64,000 nt of DNA, taken from NCBI RefSeq assembly GCF_027744825.2, contig NC_071345.1, forward strand, positions 18,198,001 to 18,262,000, given 5' to 3'. The notes below the pieces were generated by a model. It saw only the letters and a list, made by a program, of their open reading frames with translations, did no database searches and was not told the origin of the DNA. The stretch is from Synchiropus splendidus. Taxonomy: Eukaryota > Chordata > Actinopteri > Syngnathiformes > Callionymidae. Shown here piece by piece: positions 1-13,899 of this stretch. Both the position numbers and the translations under genes were made by a program. Position 1 is the first letter of the stretch; each line of letters starts with the position of its first letter.

Positions 1-1649
1 AGATACAGATTAATTGGTAAAAGATAATGAGCAAATTATATGCAACAATAATTCTGTCCTAATTTTTTGTGATGTTTGAATACATTTATGAAAGATTCTG
101 CTCTGATAATATCCTGGTCAGAGTTTTAACATGTGCCTGATTAACTAGTGTAATTACATTTTTTTCAATAATAAAATATCAGTATTGGTGGCACCATCTG
201 CAATGTCAACCCTGCCTTCACTTGCCATCAAATCTTGCCCAGTTTGTGCAATATCACACTTTCCACCTTGTTCTGGTCCTTCTATCTTTGTGAGAACCTG
301 TATGACTTTTTAATCGACAGAGTGAGGACATTTTTGCAAAGTGAGGATATTTTGGCTGGTCCACACTTTGAGAGTTAAAGAGAGTTAAAACTACAAAATA
401 GCCAGGGTATTATAATTAGATTTTAGTTTGCTTAAGAGTAAAGATTAAGTTTAGGGATTTGTTATGATGGTTATGCTTAGGGTGAAAGGCTGGGGAAAGC
501 ATCATGTCAATGACGGTCCTCACTAAGATAGGAAGACATATGTGTGGGTGTGAAGGTCTAAACTCTGGAGAGGCAAGTAGAGGTAGCAGAGTGAGGCAGG
601 ACCCAGTTAGCTCCACAGAGAAGCTACCTGGCTCCTGCTGAAGCCCCGGGCATGCTCAGAGCTGCCTCCAGCATTTTAATGGCATAGTCAAATGCCAGCA
701 TGTTCTCATGCCATTCCAATTCAAATTCACCAGATAAAGAAGCAAGAGCGTGTTATTCCACTTCAACTGTCCAGACAGAAACTCCGGGCGCAGCTACACA
801 CAACTCCGTATACAGGTGGGGATCCAACGACGTCTGATTGTAATGAGATAGTTGATGCAAGTCAAGCAGGGACAAATAATGACAACTGCTACTGCACACA
901 AGTTATGTTTGGATTCAGACTGAGCTACTCGGACATGCCTGTTTCCAAGCACAAAACCTGAGATGGCTTGTAGTTCTTCTAATAAGGTGAACTTCATGAA
1001 GAGATGTAAAATACACTGACAGTCTTGAGCACTTGAACCAAATCTCCATGACTGGTGATAGTTCATGCCTTAAACCATTTTGTGTTTTACAGTATTGAGT
1101 CATGAAAGGTTTTATGTACACGTAAAATTAATAGATTTAAATGTCTATTTGATTAATAATAGTGTATTTAATCCTAATATTTGTGTAGTTTATCAACAGA
1201 TGAGTGACATTAAGTGTCCATATTTTTTTTTTTTAGATACTAGACTTGGTCGAGCAATGTACTGCCTGCTGCAGGGCCCCAAAATAATTTAAGTCGTTCA
1301 TGAAGTGAAGTAAAACAAACAGTAAAATTCAGCTATTTTCTGTACTAATAATCATCATCCCCCACCTATATGTGTTCAGGTCAGCATCAAGATGCTGTAT
1401 ATGATGGGCATACACCAGGTACCTAACATACTCAGGGTGTGTTTTGTGCTTTACACCTAGTGGCAAAACTGTAAATTGAAAGTGATGAAAACGTTTCAAA
1501 AGTCAATGAAAAGACAAATGATCGACAAGAACAAAGAGTTGTGAAATGTAATAAGGATCATTTTATTACTGCTATTTTCTGACTTCTACTTTAAACTGCA
1601 CAAATCTGATGAAGATATGTCATCAATTGCCTTTGCAATACCTTTGTTA

Positions 1650-1711
1650 AATGGTAAAGAAACACATAGAAACACAGCAAAATGGTAAAGAAACACATAG
1701 AAACACAGCAA
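1650..1711. repeat. Perfect 31-bp tandem duplication
   Basis: Two identical adjacent copies, 1650-1680 and 1681-1711, of a unit beginning AATGGTAAAG and ending ACACAGCAA. The absence of any mismatch suggests a recent duplication, possibly polymorphic. No coding context. Confidence 0.9.
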
Positions 1712-3879
1712 AAAACAAAAGTGATCCTGTCAATTTGGTTTTAGGCTGAAGTAGGTTTGAGGCTGAACTGCTCCAGGCAACTCGCTGCCCACAGATTGTA
1801 ACCTAGACAGATAAGTGAATGAAGTTGCAACAGACTGCAACATAAACAAAGTAAATGATGTCATTGGGCTGCGTTTGCAGTGTGTGTCGTCTTCTGTTTA
1901 CAAGAACGCATTCAATCACGTCTCCGCTGAACTAGTTCTCCCTCTCTTTATGCACAATTTTCAGACAAGCATTGCTGCCGCTGCATTTTCAAGCCGTTTG
2001 TTGACTGTTGAATCTAAGTGCCTGAATTTAGGAAAGCAGCCATTTCTAATCACAAGAATTACATTGCTTAGCAACCGGAAAATCAAGTTAAACAATGTCA
2101 TCACTTATTCCAGGTTGCACGGCTGCAGCTCCTCACGTACACACTCGCTGACAATGTGCTGACAGTTAATTCATGACTTGAGCTCGATCACGGTCTTGGA
2201 AAAATTTGTATGGAAATAAAAAAAAAAAATGCTGGAAATGTAAGATTCCTTTGAGGGTTGCTGTAGCATATTAAGCTATTAAGAGTTGCATAAATGGTAT
2301 CTATTTCATTACAGTGATCAAGGATTAAATTAGAGGCTTGAGCCCTGTAACATATACACTCCAAGGCTGAGGGAGCTCACTGCTTCCCAAAGGTCATTAG
2401 AGCTGAGGAGAGAAGATGGCCCCCAGTCTCTTCTCGCCTCTCTTCTTCTTCTCTTTCTCTTCTCTCCCAAGCCTGTCGGGCAAGATGAGACAAAATTCTT
2501 CCGTCTGTTTTCACACTTTTCTGTGTTAATCTCCCCTTTCTTGCTCCAGCTGTGGGGTAAACATGTACCTGAATCCCGATATTTCCTCCTCTGCATAAGT
2601 TTGAGCGAACGTGAAGACGGGCCAGTATCAGTCTTGGCACAAAGGGAACGGACTTGGCAGGGGTTGAGCCGCGTGCCCCCGTTGTATTTTGCGTGTGCAT
2701 TCATGTTTGGTCTCAGGTGCTGGGTTTTCCCCTCAGGCCAGTTTGGACAGATTTTCAAATGGACCTTTTGGATGAAAAAAGTGTATACGTGAAAAAAAAA
2801 AAATGAAAAAAAAGATTCATGCTTCTAGAGATCTGTGGCTTTGTTCTGCCAGATTCAATTACCTCACTTCTAATTAGGAAGCTATAGAGGAGGTGGGTTT
2901 GTGATCCACACATCATGCTGTGGAGCCTGCTGATAATGGGAGGTATCGCTATCACAGCCCAACCAACAGCCTTGTGAATGATGGACAGCTGGAAGTTTAA
3001 AAAAAAAAAAAATTAAATTAGCTGGAAGGGACACCGTAATGTGAAGCATGTCGCAACTCTGCCGTATATCTGTGGAAAAGTGCATATGTCTCTAGTTTTC
3101 ATATAACATTCTAAGTATAACAGTCAAGTATTTTTCTAGTCATTTTCACATGCAGTTCAATAAGATGTCGACATAGTGGATGTTGCACCATCCCAATTCG
3201 ACCTCATAACAGATCTTTCGCCCGATTGGTAAGCTTAACTTTCCCCCATTTCTACTGAGTGTGATCAAGATTTGTTTTTTTTAAATGTGTGAATTATGTT
3301 TAATTATAAAGAGCAGAACTATCAATAATTTAAAAAATCACAATTTTGTATCACTATAGAATGTTTTTCGGCATCTATGCTTCTCTACCCTCCAACCCTT
3401 CTCCCTGTCCTCTGTCCTCTGTCCTCAGCCCCGCTTCACTTGCAATGCAGCCAATGCTAATAGAGACATTGGTAGCTGAGAGCAGACTTGATCAGTGGCT
3501 CTTTTGTTCGTGGCGTGAACTCTGTCTGATAGAGATCGCCTGAATGAAGTGTAGTCCGGAGATGGATATGGTAATGCTCCCACTGAGCCATGAAAAAAGG
3601 TGGTTGATTCTTTCAGACCATATGATGGACAGAGGATGGATGAAGAAGAAGAGTGAGGACACAGGTGCAAAACAACAATGTGATTTATTTATGAGCGATT
3701 GGAAGCAACTCAGTGCAAATAAGGATCACATGAAATGGTTCAGCCCACTGCCCAATGGTACTTCCTGATGGTTTATCTGCACTATGCAAATTTTGGACTT
3801 GTTGGTGAATGATCAGTGTCATAAAATCAAGAACTGAAGAGGACGCCTTTATTCTTTTTCATTTTGGCTTGATAGTAAT

Positions 3880-3881
<2 letters not shown>

Positions 3882-3915
<34 letters not shown>
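3882..3915. repeat. (TA)n microsatellite
   Basis: About 17 uninterrupted AT dinucleotides within intron 1. Length polymorphism between individuals is likely. Confidence 0.95.
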
Positions 3916-3918
<3 letters not shown>

Positions 3919-6900
3919 TACACGACTGGGATCCATGATTGCGACAGTGATTCATGATTTCTCAAGAGCCATCTCACATTCTGCTTTTTTGTGCCTGCCT
4001 CCTTTGAAAGCAAATAATTTTGTTTCTGTGCGGTGAACTAAAATGCAGATGCTCTCTGTGCGGTGTCACTGGCCATCTGAACTCCAGAGGAGTCTTGATA
4101 AGAGGCTGAAGCAGCACACATTCCTCTGGCCTGAATCGTCAGCAGCCCCTATAGAAATGCACCAACAAGCGTGGGTCACACAGCGAATGTGACAGGATTT
4201 TAAACAGTACACAACTAAATATAGCAGGAACGCCACTATCAGAAAATGAGTTAGGAGTGTGGTGCTGGTCGTTTAGAAAGTCATTATTCTTATCATCGCT
4301 GTCTGTGAAATAATTTCAGGTCTCTCCATGCAATGAATACTGTATAATAAACGAAACACGCAAGAATGTGGACAAACTTTGGCACGCCATCTTTAAGAAG
4401 TCGTCGCTTTAAGGCCCCGTCTGTGGAGTATTTCATTTTTCATATCCAGGAATGCCTCCCCTATCTCTATCAGTTTGAAAATGCTCCATTTAGTTCCTAT
4501 CAGTTGGAGTGGGGAAGTGAGATGCCCTTATTCTGAGTCTATTAAACCTCAATTCTATCTCATCTTATCTGCCTAATCTTTGTGTCTTATTGACCGTGAA
4601 GTTTATCTGAAATCTCCCTTTACCCTTATTATCGCACAACACTGTAGGTCTATTTTCTGGTGCAGTTGTATTCAACTGAGGAAGAATCGTTCAGTTGTAC
4701 ACACAGTTGTTATTCAGCTGTGTAATGGAATGTGTACAGAGCGTGTGTATAGAAATTGCTGCTTTCCTCCACACTGTCTTTGAGTGCCTTGGCAGGAGTG
4801 TTTAACGCCAGTCATACAATCTCCCCTTGATACTGCGATATTTATCTCTCAGTATCATCTTAAGCGATGGTAGACTCATGGAGTCACTTCACGCCTCACT
4901 TGGCTTCTCGGCGAATCGGCAAAAGGCATCAGATAAGATCATAAAGCTGTATCCTAATTTAAAAGCAGCTCTCCGCCAGTGCAGCGTCTATTAGAGATCC
5001 GTGCGCTAATTCTTTTCATGTCCGGGGCTCCTGCAGATGTAGCCCTCTACAAAGGAGTAATTTATAAGACTAATGAAAAGAGCAATCAGTTTGTGGACAT
5101 CAGGGGGGTCTTTTATGAGCTGCGATCTGGGAAGAAAGAGGGCCAGGAGAAGGCACAGCAACACCACTTACCAGCTGAAATTATTGCTTTATTAAAGTGG
5201 AGGGCTTCACTCCCGCAACAATAGAACAAACACACAGAAAGGTGTCGAGAGGATATCAGTGTACTGCGTTTGATCTCTGAGGGTTTCCAGCATGAGATGA
5301 GACCTTAATATGATCATTCCTTCTCTCTGGAGAAATTGAATTTGTTTAGTTAGCAGTTTGTGGCCCCACGCCTGATTTTACGGTAGCAGTGGTTCCAAAA
5401 CGCCTTCCGCAAATTCATCAGGTGCTCTGTATAGCGCATCGTGCTCACCCATTTGTTGATCAGAAAAAAACAAAACCATTTGTTCTAAATTGCATATGAT
5501 ACATTGATATTTTTGAACAGTCACAGTTATATGATCATTGAACACAGATAGCCACAATGCCATTAGAACAATGTTCTTGTTTAAATGATGAAATCTCATG
5601 TGATCAAGCGAATTAAAACAAAGTGCAAACGTACAGAATACACCAAACGCAACATAGAGGTGGATATGATCATGGTGTTTTTCTGCATGTTTTTAATAGA
5701 AAAATCCAAAAGAAGCGTATTCATGAAGAGACGGACCAGGTAAGGGACGGCTGCAGACTGGAGAAGGCTTTACGGTTCCAAAAAGTCCTGGCAGTAACCC
5801 TGACAATGATTTAATAGATACCTTTTTGAGAAGGGAGAACACTGGCAGTTCATTTCTGTTTCTTGCTCGCGTTCATGAAAGCTATGCTCGCATAATTGTT
5901 GAATGGTCCTGGTCCTTGTGAGCCATTGCCCAGCGAAACGTAGTTTATTGTGCTATAAGATTTCATGCTATGATTATAATACAGTCTTCAACAAAGTTTA
6001 GTTGTCAGTCAGCACGCATACACTAAGACACTGAGAATTGAGCCCACCATATCAGTGCAAGAATATTTAGAATCTCTCTGAATGCATGAAGACATGCATT
6101 TGTATCTTACTTATTAAGTCACTGGCATCACCTGGTCAACTGGATTACTACCATAATATCTGATATCTGGTCTGTAATGACGAAAATCGAAATCCATACT
6201 TGCTCTTTCCTGCTGTACTTCCACAAGGAAGCTGAAAATATGACAGAATTCTGCTTTCCTGCCAGCCTGTCCGTCAAACCTCACAGAAGACCTGGAGTGC
6301 CCGTAAACCAAAGACTGTAATCCTGTTATTTTGCTCGGACTGAATTATCACAAACATTCCAAAGTCCGCCACTTATTCGTTATTGTAATTCATGTGACAA
6401 CATGTTTGGCTGTGGCATAAAAAAGCAGGACATTATCTTAATAGCAATCCAAATGTCGGGTGAGATATTTCCTTCTGAGCTAATGCAATTCAGGTGGCAG
6501 TACAGTAATCCCATCAGTGCCCTTGATTGGAGCCACAAAAAATGGTAATATGCAAATACATAAAAAAGGGGATGTACAGCTACGAGCAAAAACTGTGAAA
6601 TCGTTTAGATTTAGAGAAATAATATGGCACAGAGGGGAAAAATTAATCACACCGCAAAGTGTCTCCTTTAAGATTGCACTGGTGTATTACCTGGAGGCAT
6701 GGAATGTAAATGGAAAATCAACATTGTACCCAGTGATAAGGCTAACAAATTAATAAAAGTATTTTCCTTCCTCCTCCCATGCTGATGCCCCCACGAAAAG
6801 TCTGGAAAGGAACTTTTTTTCAAGCCCAGTAGTGTGTATGAGTGTATTCCAGGTAGCAGGATTAACATCAATGCTCACCTTGGCGGCACGCCGACTTCAC

Positions 6901-7112
6901 AAAGTCTCGGTAGGATTTTTCAGAGGCAATAACAGAGGGGAAAATAACAATGACTATTGTGAATATCTGTGTGCTAGTACATAACTACAAAGCTGCAGTT
7001 TGAATTTTAATCTGTTGAATCTGTCGCAGACAGAACACAATAAGCCTGAAGGGTGTGATGAAATTAGTTAACATAACCTGCGCTGACTGTCTGTGTGCGC
7101 ATGTTGCTTCAG

Positions 7113-7271
7113 GTCCTCTGGAGGATGGCCTGGAGGAAGAGGAGGAGGAATGCGTCTCGGAGGAGAATGAGCTCATGGCCAAAGAAGAGTTCTCAGCGGA
7201 AGAGAACTTCTCTGCTGAGTTTGAAACCGAAAACATGAGCTGTGAGGACATGGAGTACTACTGCAACAAAG
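7113..7271 (+). CDS. zfpm2: zfpm2 exon 2: acidic N-terminal region of FOG2
   Basis: This internal exon of 159 bases encodes the segment just after the FOG repression motif of ZFPM2, a nuclear zinc-finger cofactor that binds GATA4/5/6 and controls heart, coronary and gonad development. It is flanked by a polypyrimidine/AG acceptor (TTGCTTCAG) and a GTGAGG donor. It starts with the last two bases of a split codon (GT); an exon 1 ending in C would give Arg followed by PLED, as in the mammalian protein. Then come six consecutive Glu, Cys, SEEN, a [11 protein letters not shown] stretch, and [13 protein letters not shown] near the end, matching the family's LSCEEVEYFCNKG. It ends in phase 1 and splices in frame to the exon at 15398. 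No catalytic residues are expected; the segment is probably disordered. It is very Glu-rich. The frame stays open upstream to an ATG at 7055 and about 30 codons past the donor. Confidence 0.95.
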
Positions 7272-8639
7272 GTGAGGACTGGAACTCGCGCCTTCCTCTT
7301 ACCGCAAGGGCTACTTTTCTTTCCCACACAATATGTTCAGTGCCCACACGTGCCAAGCATCGCTAATAAGCTAAACTGCTGCCAATGCTGTTTAATAAAA
7401 TTCCTCAACATGTTCAAATCAAACCTGGCAGTACTTGCATCCCAATTGCTCGAATTGAAACTCTCCATTTTGATATTTGATCCCAGCAAACCAACCCAAC
7501 AGCAGTGGTTTGATCTGAGCGAGAGATTGCACCTGCGACACTGGCACTGGCTCTCTGATAGTTTTGTCTACAGTGAACCAACGAATGCACAGGAGAGTGC
7601 GCCACTTCCCTTTCTCGCCCCTCTGAGCACTCGCATGCACCTGCTACAGCTTCAAGGTCCAATTCTATAAAGCGCCAGGCGTTTGCCAAACACATCGTCT
7701 TTGAACCGCAATTCAATTAGATGGTTTCTTTGTGTGTTTGTTTCATTTTGGTCACACCCTGCCATCACAGGAGCTAATTTGTGGTCTGCTCCAGGTTACG
7801 GTGCAAAGATGACAAGAGTCGTCCCGTCTTCACCCAACACCCCCTCCTCTCTACCCCCAGGTTGCGTGGCATCACTACCCCAGGTGTCCCCCTACGTTTA
7901 CTAGCAAGCTGCTGTCATGAATTTGACTTTTTAATGAAGGACCAGTGCTTTGAATGTCTGCCTCTTGGTTCTCCTTTCAAAGGGAAAATTGTTTTCGAAT
8001 TATTCCTTCACACTTCTAAACTGATGTGCCTCGTGGGATTTCATTATTGAAAGAAAAGGGAAATCTTTCATGTTTTAGGTGGGTTTTGCCCCGGTAATCG
8101 TATCAATAATGTCTTCCTTTTGTTCTTGGGAGGGGGGCAGGTTGAACATAAAATTGTTTGGAAATGGCAATTACAAGCAACGCCTCTCTTAGCCTTTGTG
8201 TTCTTTCTTTAACTTCAAAGAGGAATGCACGGTCTTGTAATTGCCTACTAGCTATTTAATAGATGGCTCAAACACATATTGGTTTATGTGGGGGGAAAAA
8301 AGTTCTGAAAATCTTCAAAGAACCTTGTCAGAGCAAGTTGATACTCTCCTATTGTTATGGGGTAAAACCACCAGAGGAAGTGTGCCCCAAATCTCCTTTC
8401 CCTTCCTCATGTTTGTGATTAAAGTCAACACTAAATAGCAATCCCAGATGTCAAATACTACCATTAATCTGCTTCCTGTCAAACAGAAGCCCAGCTATAG
8501 TCTGATACTACTTTGCTATCTGAGCTTACAGTAGCTAAGTCTTGCACTGCGTCCTAAGTCCCGAATGATGTCCAAATTTCTTTCTCCTCGTGGCAAGTTG
8601 TGCACCATCATCAGGTGTAGCCGTATCCCCCCTGATCCC

Positions 8640-8860
8640 TTCCTCAATTAGATCTATTAAAAACTAATGTCAGCGTGGCTTACGTTTAGCGCACTTCTGT
8701 GAAAGTGCTGGCGGCATTAAATGGTTTTAAGTGTGTTATTCCTCGACTATGGCAGCAAAAAAAGAGGCCCCTTGATTAACTAAACCCTCTCAATGTGATG
8801 GCACGCTGTAATTAGCCCTGTGTGGACTCAAACGTGGGTTTTAAAGCAGCCACTCATCCC
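8640..8860. other. Candidate conserved regulatory element, intron 2
   Basis: Unique, repeat-free sequence with balanced composition, several AT-rich homeodomain-type words (GTAATTAG near 8808, GATTAAC near 8774) and GC-rich spacers, a texture common in vertebrate developmental enhancers. Conservation cannot be seen from one genome, so this is an inference. Confidence 0.25.
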
Positions 8861-11619
8861 ATGGCCTTTATCTCCTCCTGCTTTCCGGAGAATAAGGTCT
8901 CCTGTGTAAGGTTCCTCACACTGAGCACCGGCTCGCCGCTCTTAGCTTAGCCTTGTATCTGTGTAGTCACTCTCAGAAATGGGCTTGTCAGGGGGACCTA
9001 AAACCTCCATTAAAAGTTTCAGTCCATAATAGGTATTAAAAAGCGGTAGAAACACAAAGAGGAGTACCAATTTTCATTAACATATGAAGCACTTATTAAC
9101 TTTGATCAGAGTGCGGTGAAGTAGCAAAGCTGCTTAAAAGCGCAAAGGTCAGGAAGTTGAATGCCACCAAAGACTCAAGTCATTTGCCATACCCTTACAG
9201 AATAGAGACTCCACAGATAAATGCGGGGAGCACCTCGTCCCAAAGTGGTCTGACGGCAGAGAACCTCGAAACACTAGGTACACACAACCCGTACAGTAAA
9301 GGTAAAAACTTCGAAAGGTTTGAGTGTATTTTTGAAATGCTATTGGACTCCTATTGGACTCATCGGCATGCGTCTCTTTGCACTAAACTAAGAGTAGAAA
9401 TATTTACATTTGAAAATGTGAAAAACACTCTCTGCTAAAACACTCTCTCTCTAACTATGCACACTCTGCTGTGATTGGTCAGGAAGAAACCTTCAGCCCG
9501 CCTCTTCCGACAGCTTATGTAAGGAACGCCAACATTAAACTCCATGGAATGGCGCACTTGTAATTGTAAAAACTGTGGCAGCCAAAGCCCCATTTCCTTG
9601 TCTGTGCCTGGTTGTTGATTGATGAACATGTGGAGTTGATGCTTTGGTGGAATGGAGTATGGTGATGTCACATGAGTGTCTCCCTACTGAAAACAGCCTT
9701 AAAACCATGAGCAAGGAGACAGAAACGTTTATGCTGGTGTCTGTGTCCAAAGTCAATGAAGAATGTTGTTGTGTGTTTAATACTGGTTACATGACTGGCA
9801 CTGGACTGAGTTCTGTCGCATCACATCGGTCTAGAGTAAATCAGTGGTCATTTCAGCGATGGGAGACTGTGGTGTTTATGCACACACAAAACACGTGCTA
9901 ATTAAGATCACAACAACGTACAATGCTGAACTAACTTGAAACACATTGAGTCACAGATCTGATGCAAAGCTGACATGTCTCCACCACAGCTAGATCTGAT
10001 TAGGAGGTGTGAGTGAGGTGTAGTCAAGTGCAATGTGACCTAAGAACAGGCTTTACTCTTTTGGCGTTCAAGACTTTAGAGCAAAACAGCATTATTATGA
10101 TGAGGGATTAACTGCATCTTAGAGAGGAGGACCTCAACACATGAAACATCTGCATAGCCAGTATAGTTGGATTATGATTCTGAACAAAAACACAGACAGT
10201 AACTCGGACAATAATCCCAGGAAACCTGGGACTCTGGCGCACTTTCACACAGGTTTGCCCCTTTGACCAGGGTGACCTAAGTCGGAGTGGAAAACTGCCA
10301 AGTATTGTGGCTCTTCATGGATGAGGATGTTTGTTAGATGGGATGTTGGGCTCGTATGGTTCAAAATAGGTTTAGTGCACTCTTATACCACGTTGGCCAG
10401 GGGATGTTTACAGCAGTGTGGTCAGTCTTGGGGGTGCTGAATCAGCTAGTGGTTGTCTACCAAGTGAAATGCAGCACTCAACTTTATCACCATGCAAAGA
10501 AAAACGACTCTCCACTCGAATAAAAAAGTATCAGGTAAAGCATAGTATTGTATGTCCTATTATTCTGTTTGACCAGATAGTGCAGTAGCGGTATGAACAA
10601 ATGGTAATACAGGGACTTAGATAGAGTCTGTCCACCTATTAAGTCTTACATGTGGACAAAGGAAGACATATTTAAAGAAATAACCTTGGCCTTCCCTGAT
10701 ATTAAAACAATCTTCCCCAGAACATCTTCTCTTGCTCTGCCATTTCACATTTATTGCTCTCTGCAGCGACAATTTACAGCCGTCTGACCCACCTGTCTTT
10801 ATATTTGTGCTCGAAATCAGTTTCATATAAAAAGGTTTTGAGTGGCAGCGCCGCTTTCATTTTTTTAACAATAATAGTGAAATGTAACCTTGCTGTCTCT
10901 CTCACATTTTATTGGCCATCCATGAGGTTCAGCAGCGTGGGGTGTTTCTACAAGCTGTTCCCCTTTGGAGTGTTCCAAGTTTTGTGTGATAACAAATGAC
11001 TCACTTGGTTCGTTCTGACAGTTGACTAATTTGTCGGCTCATGTTTCTCATTCTTGTCATGTATAGTACATTGCTGTTTGGCAATTGTCAAAATGATTTG
11101 CCTTTTCTTTAATAAGATATCTTTATCTGTTTTTAGCATCATCGAATAACACAGTCAACATTTTTTAAATGAAAAACACTGTTTGGATGAATAAAATTAT
11201 ATTTGAGTTTTTCGCTGCAAGTTAAAAGGTAATCTCACATAATCTATCATAGAAAATGGAGTCTCTGTCAACATTTTAATTGTCATTCAGGATGCCATAT
11301 TTCACACTCTTGCTTTTTTTGAAATTCTCTTAAGACCATCTGTAACTTCCAAGGGCGTTGATGAAACTCACCTTGAACTGTAAAATAACCTTGGCGCTTC
11401 ACTGATTAATACTTCCCCACAGAAGGTGGCAGAATTAGTCACGCCTCTCATTGTGTCGCAAAGACACAATCTCCTATTTCGGAAGAGGACGATCTCCTTG
11501 GCACTTTTGGCCGCCAGTGCCCGGAATGGTAAAGGCAGGATTTTAAATGCACAGTTGATGCTGGAGAATACGGGGAAATGCAAATTTGTGGTGCGATAAG
11601 ATGAATCAAGTCATCCCTT

Positions 11620-12000
11620 TAGCCCCATTTGACTCAGCGGAGGAAATTAATCATTAATGTTTGTTAAGTATGACAATCTAACTGGGCCAGATCTACATGC
11701 TCAGAGACGAAGGCTCGGAGAGATAAAGAGCCGGGCTGCAGACAGGGAAGGAAACTGCCAGATTCTGTAATGATGGGAATTTATTGGCATTTAAAGAGAC
11801 AGTGGCGGGGCATTTCGCTAATAGCCTCCCTCTATTGGAGTACGCTCCCTGCCTCAAATTGCATGCAATTCAAACCTATTTTTCTGATAGCAGAGGAGTC
11901 TTACAGCTATGCTCGACATTGCTGAGAAAGGTTGCTCCCTGGAATTGACTTTATCTGCCGCTGCATAATCTGCATCAACAACAAAACATGCAATATCAAC
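11620..12000. other. Candidate conserved regulatory element, intron 2
   Basis: Unique sequence with a dense set of binding-site-like words: ATTAATCATTAAT at 11646-11658, AGATAA (GATA type) at 11721-11726, and the 14-bp perfect palindrome AATTGCATGCAATT at 11857-11870, which overlaps octamer-like and C/EBP-like half sites. No coding frame or repeat accounts for the region. The enhancer role is inferred. Confidence 0.35.
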
Positions 12001-13899
12001 CACCGCAGGGAAGGTAGGTATCACCCTGAACATTGCATTCCCAAAGTCACTGGGAGTTCCATTGATTTAGAAAGTTGAATTTCACTAAAGAGTTCTAGAC
12101 TTGGTTTTAGTTTACACCCGTAGAGCATGGTGACCCAACTTAAATCGAAACAAGTCTGAGTCTACTAATTTGGTTTGAATTGTATATTATGTCTCTTTGG
12201 CTGTAAGGTAGTATTTGATTTAGATTATTTTTGTTTGCTGTACTTTTGAGTTTCACGCGTGGCTTGAGCTGAAGAATTTTAAGGCGTTTTTTTTTTTTAA
12301 ACCTGTAGAGGGAGGCATACATATTAATGAAGACAAAAGTTTAGTCTCAATTTAAAAACTGTCAGGCGTGAAAATTGAGTTTTAGCAAGTAGCATAGATG
12401 GCTATAGCAGAGCATCTGGGGTACTACTTTCACCAGAGTAGCAGGAATCATTGCTAGTCGAGTGGCCTAGGCTTAATGTTTAACCAATACCGATACGGCT
12501 ATAAAATACACACGGTTTAGTATATACAATATTTATACATGACATTTACATATGTCAACATGAAGTTCTTTGACGCGTAGAAATGGTTCTTCTGTCTGAA
12601 GGGTGCACTACAGGATCTGAGATTTACTCTAATATCTACCTGGGCAGTCTCAGCACTTCACCGGGAATGTCTCAATAATGGTGAATGATCTGAATGAAAT
12701 CACTCGATAAACGCTGACCTGTCTCAAGATTTCGTGGTCTGGATTAAAGTGCTGTGAGCTCCTTAGACTTGAACACATCACATTGACATTTTCAAGGGCT
12801 TCCGCGGGAGAGAGCGCTATAAGGGAGAGAAAAAGCCAATATGACTTTGTTGCTACCTTGCTGGAGGAATTGTTTGTGTAAATCGCCTATAAGCTTATTG
12901 ACCCGGACATGCGGCACACTGCGTGCGCCTGCATTTTGGTTCAAGAGCCGTCCTTTGATAAAGCAGCGATGGGGCTGATTTTAACAGCTCACTGCCTCCT
13001 CTTGCATGACCACCAACCCTGAACGCAGTGGGCTGCCTCGCTCCCCTGTCCCTCCCTGGTGCTTTTTGCTCTCTTCCCATTCTCAAGCAACTCGTTCTGA
13101 TTGTTCAGGGAACGTGACTCAAGCCCGATGGAAACAGCCTTTTATGGAGGATGAGGAATGGTTAGGAAAGCTTTGTGATATGCCGTGAGACATTCCAGTG
13201 CTGTGTGGATATAAAATCTGCCCTCTGTGGTCGGTCTGACCTGCGGCCTCCTAAAAACAAGGAGGGATGGTTCCAAATAACGATCTTTTTTTTAAAGATA
13301 CTACAATCTCACACTGGATCTCCTGCCACCCTAAAATCCCCCAAAAATCATCTGAATTACGGTTCAATAACTAAGTACATACTCAACCTAGCATTTATTG
13401 CATATGCTTCAAAGTGACATTCAATATAGTCATTGTGAAACACTGAGTCAACTAAATTAAAGGTTTAATTTTATTTCTATTTCAGTATCTATTTTTTGTT
13501 TTTGTTTATTTATTTATTTTTTGGGTCATTTAAGGCCATTTGATTATTTAAATAAATTTCAATATTTAACAAAATAATTGCTTTATTACAAAATCTTTGA
13601 CCACATTAAACATCTAAGACCAAAAATCTGTTGGGGTTACAAAAAGTATTTAATTAAATTCAATTCCATATTCAGTTTGGCTTAAGAAGAAATAATAATC
13701 TGAATTTTGTTTGGCCATGAAGAAATGAAGTCAATAGTGTAGTTGAGAACGAGGAGGTGTCATTATCAAAACGTAATAACTATCACTCCTAGATCTGGAC
13801 TTGTGTGTTAGTCTCATGCAGCTTACACACATGTATTTTCTTTTCTTGAATTATTAATTCTTCTCATCATGCCTCTCCTTTAGGTTCAAAGAAGTCCTG

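Larger units (their letters stand above)
1..7112 (+). other. zfpm2: zfpm2 intron 1 (3' part)
   Basis: Non-coding sequence upstream of the first recognisable exon, ending in the acceptor AG at 7111-7112. No exon encoding the expected N-terminal FOG repression motif (beginning MSRRKQ in the family) was seen here, so exon 1 should lie before the window. Contents seen: a perfect 31-bp tandem duplication (1650-1711), a TA microsatellite (3882-3915), and short A or T runs near 2220, 2792 and 3000. No convincing gene or transposon was found; the short open frames resemble nothing I know. Confidence 0.85.
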
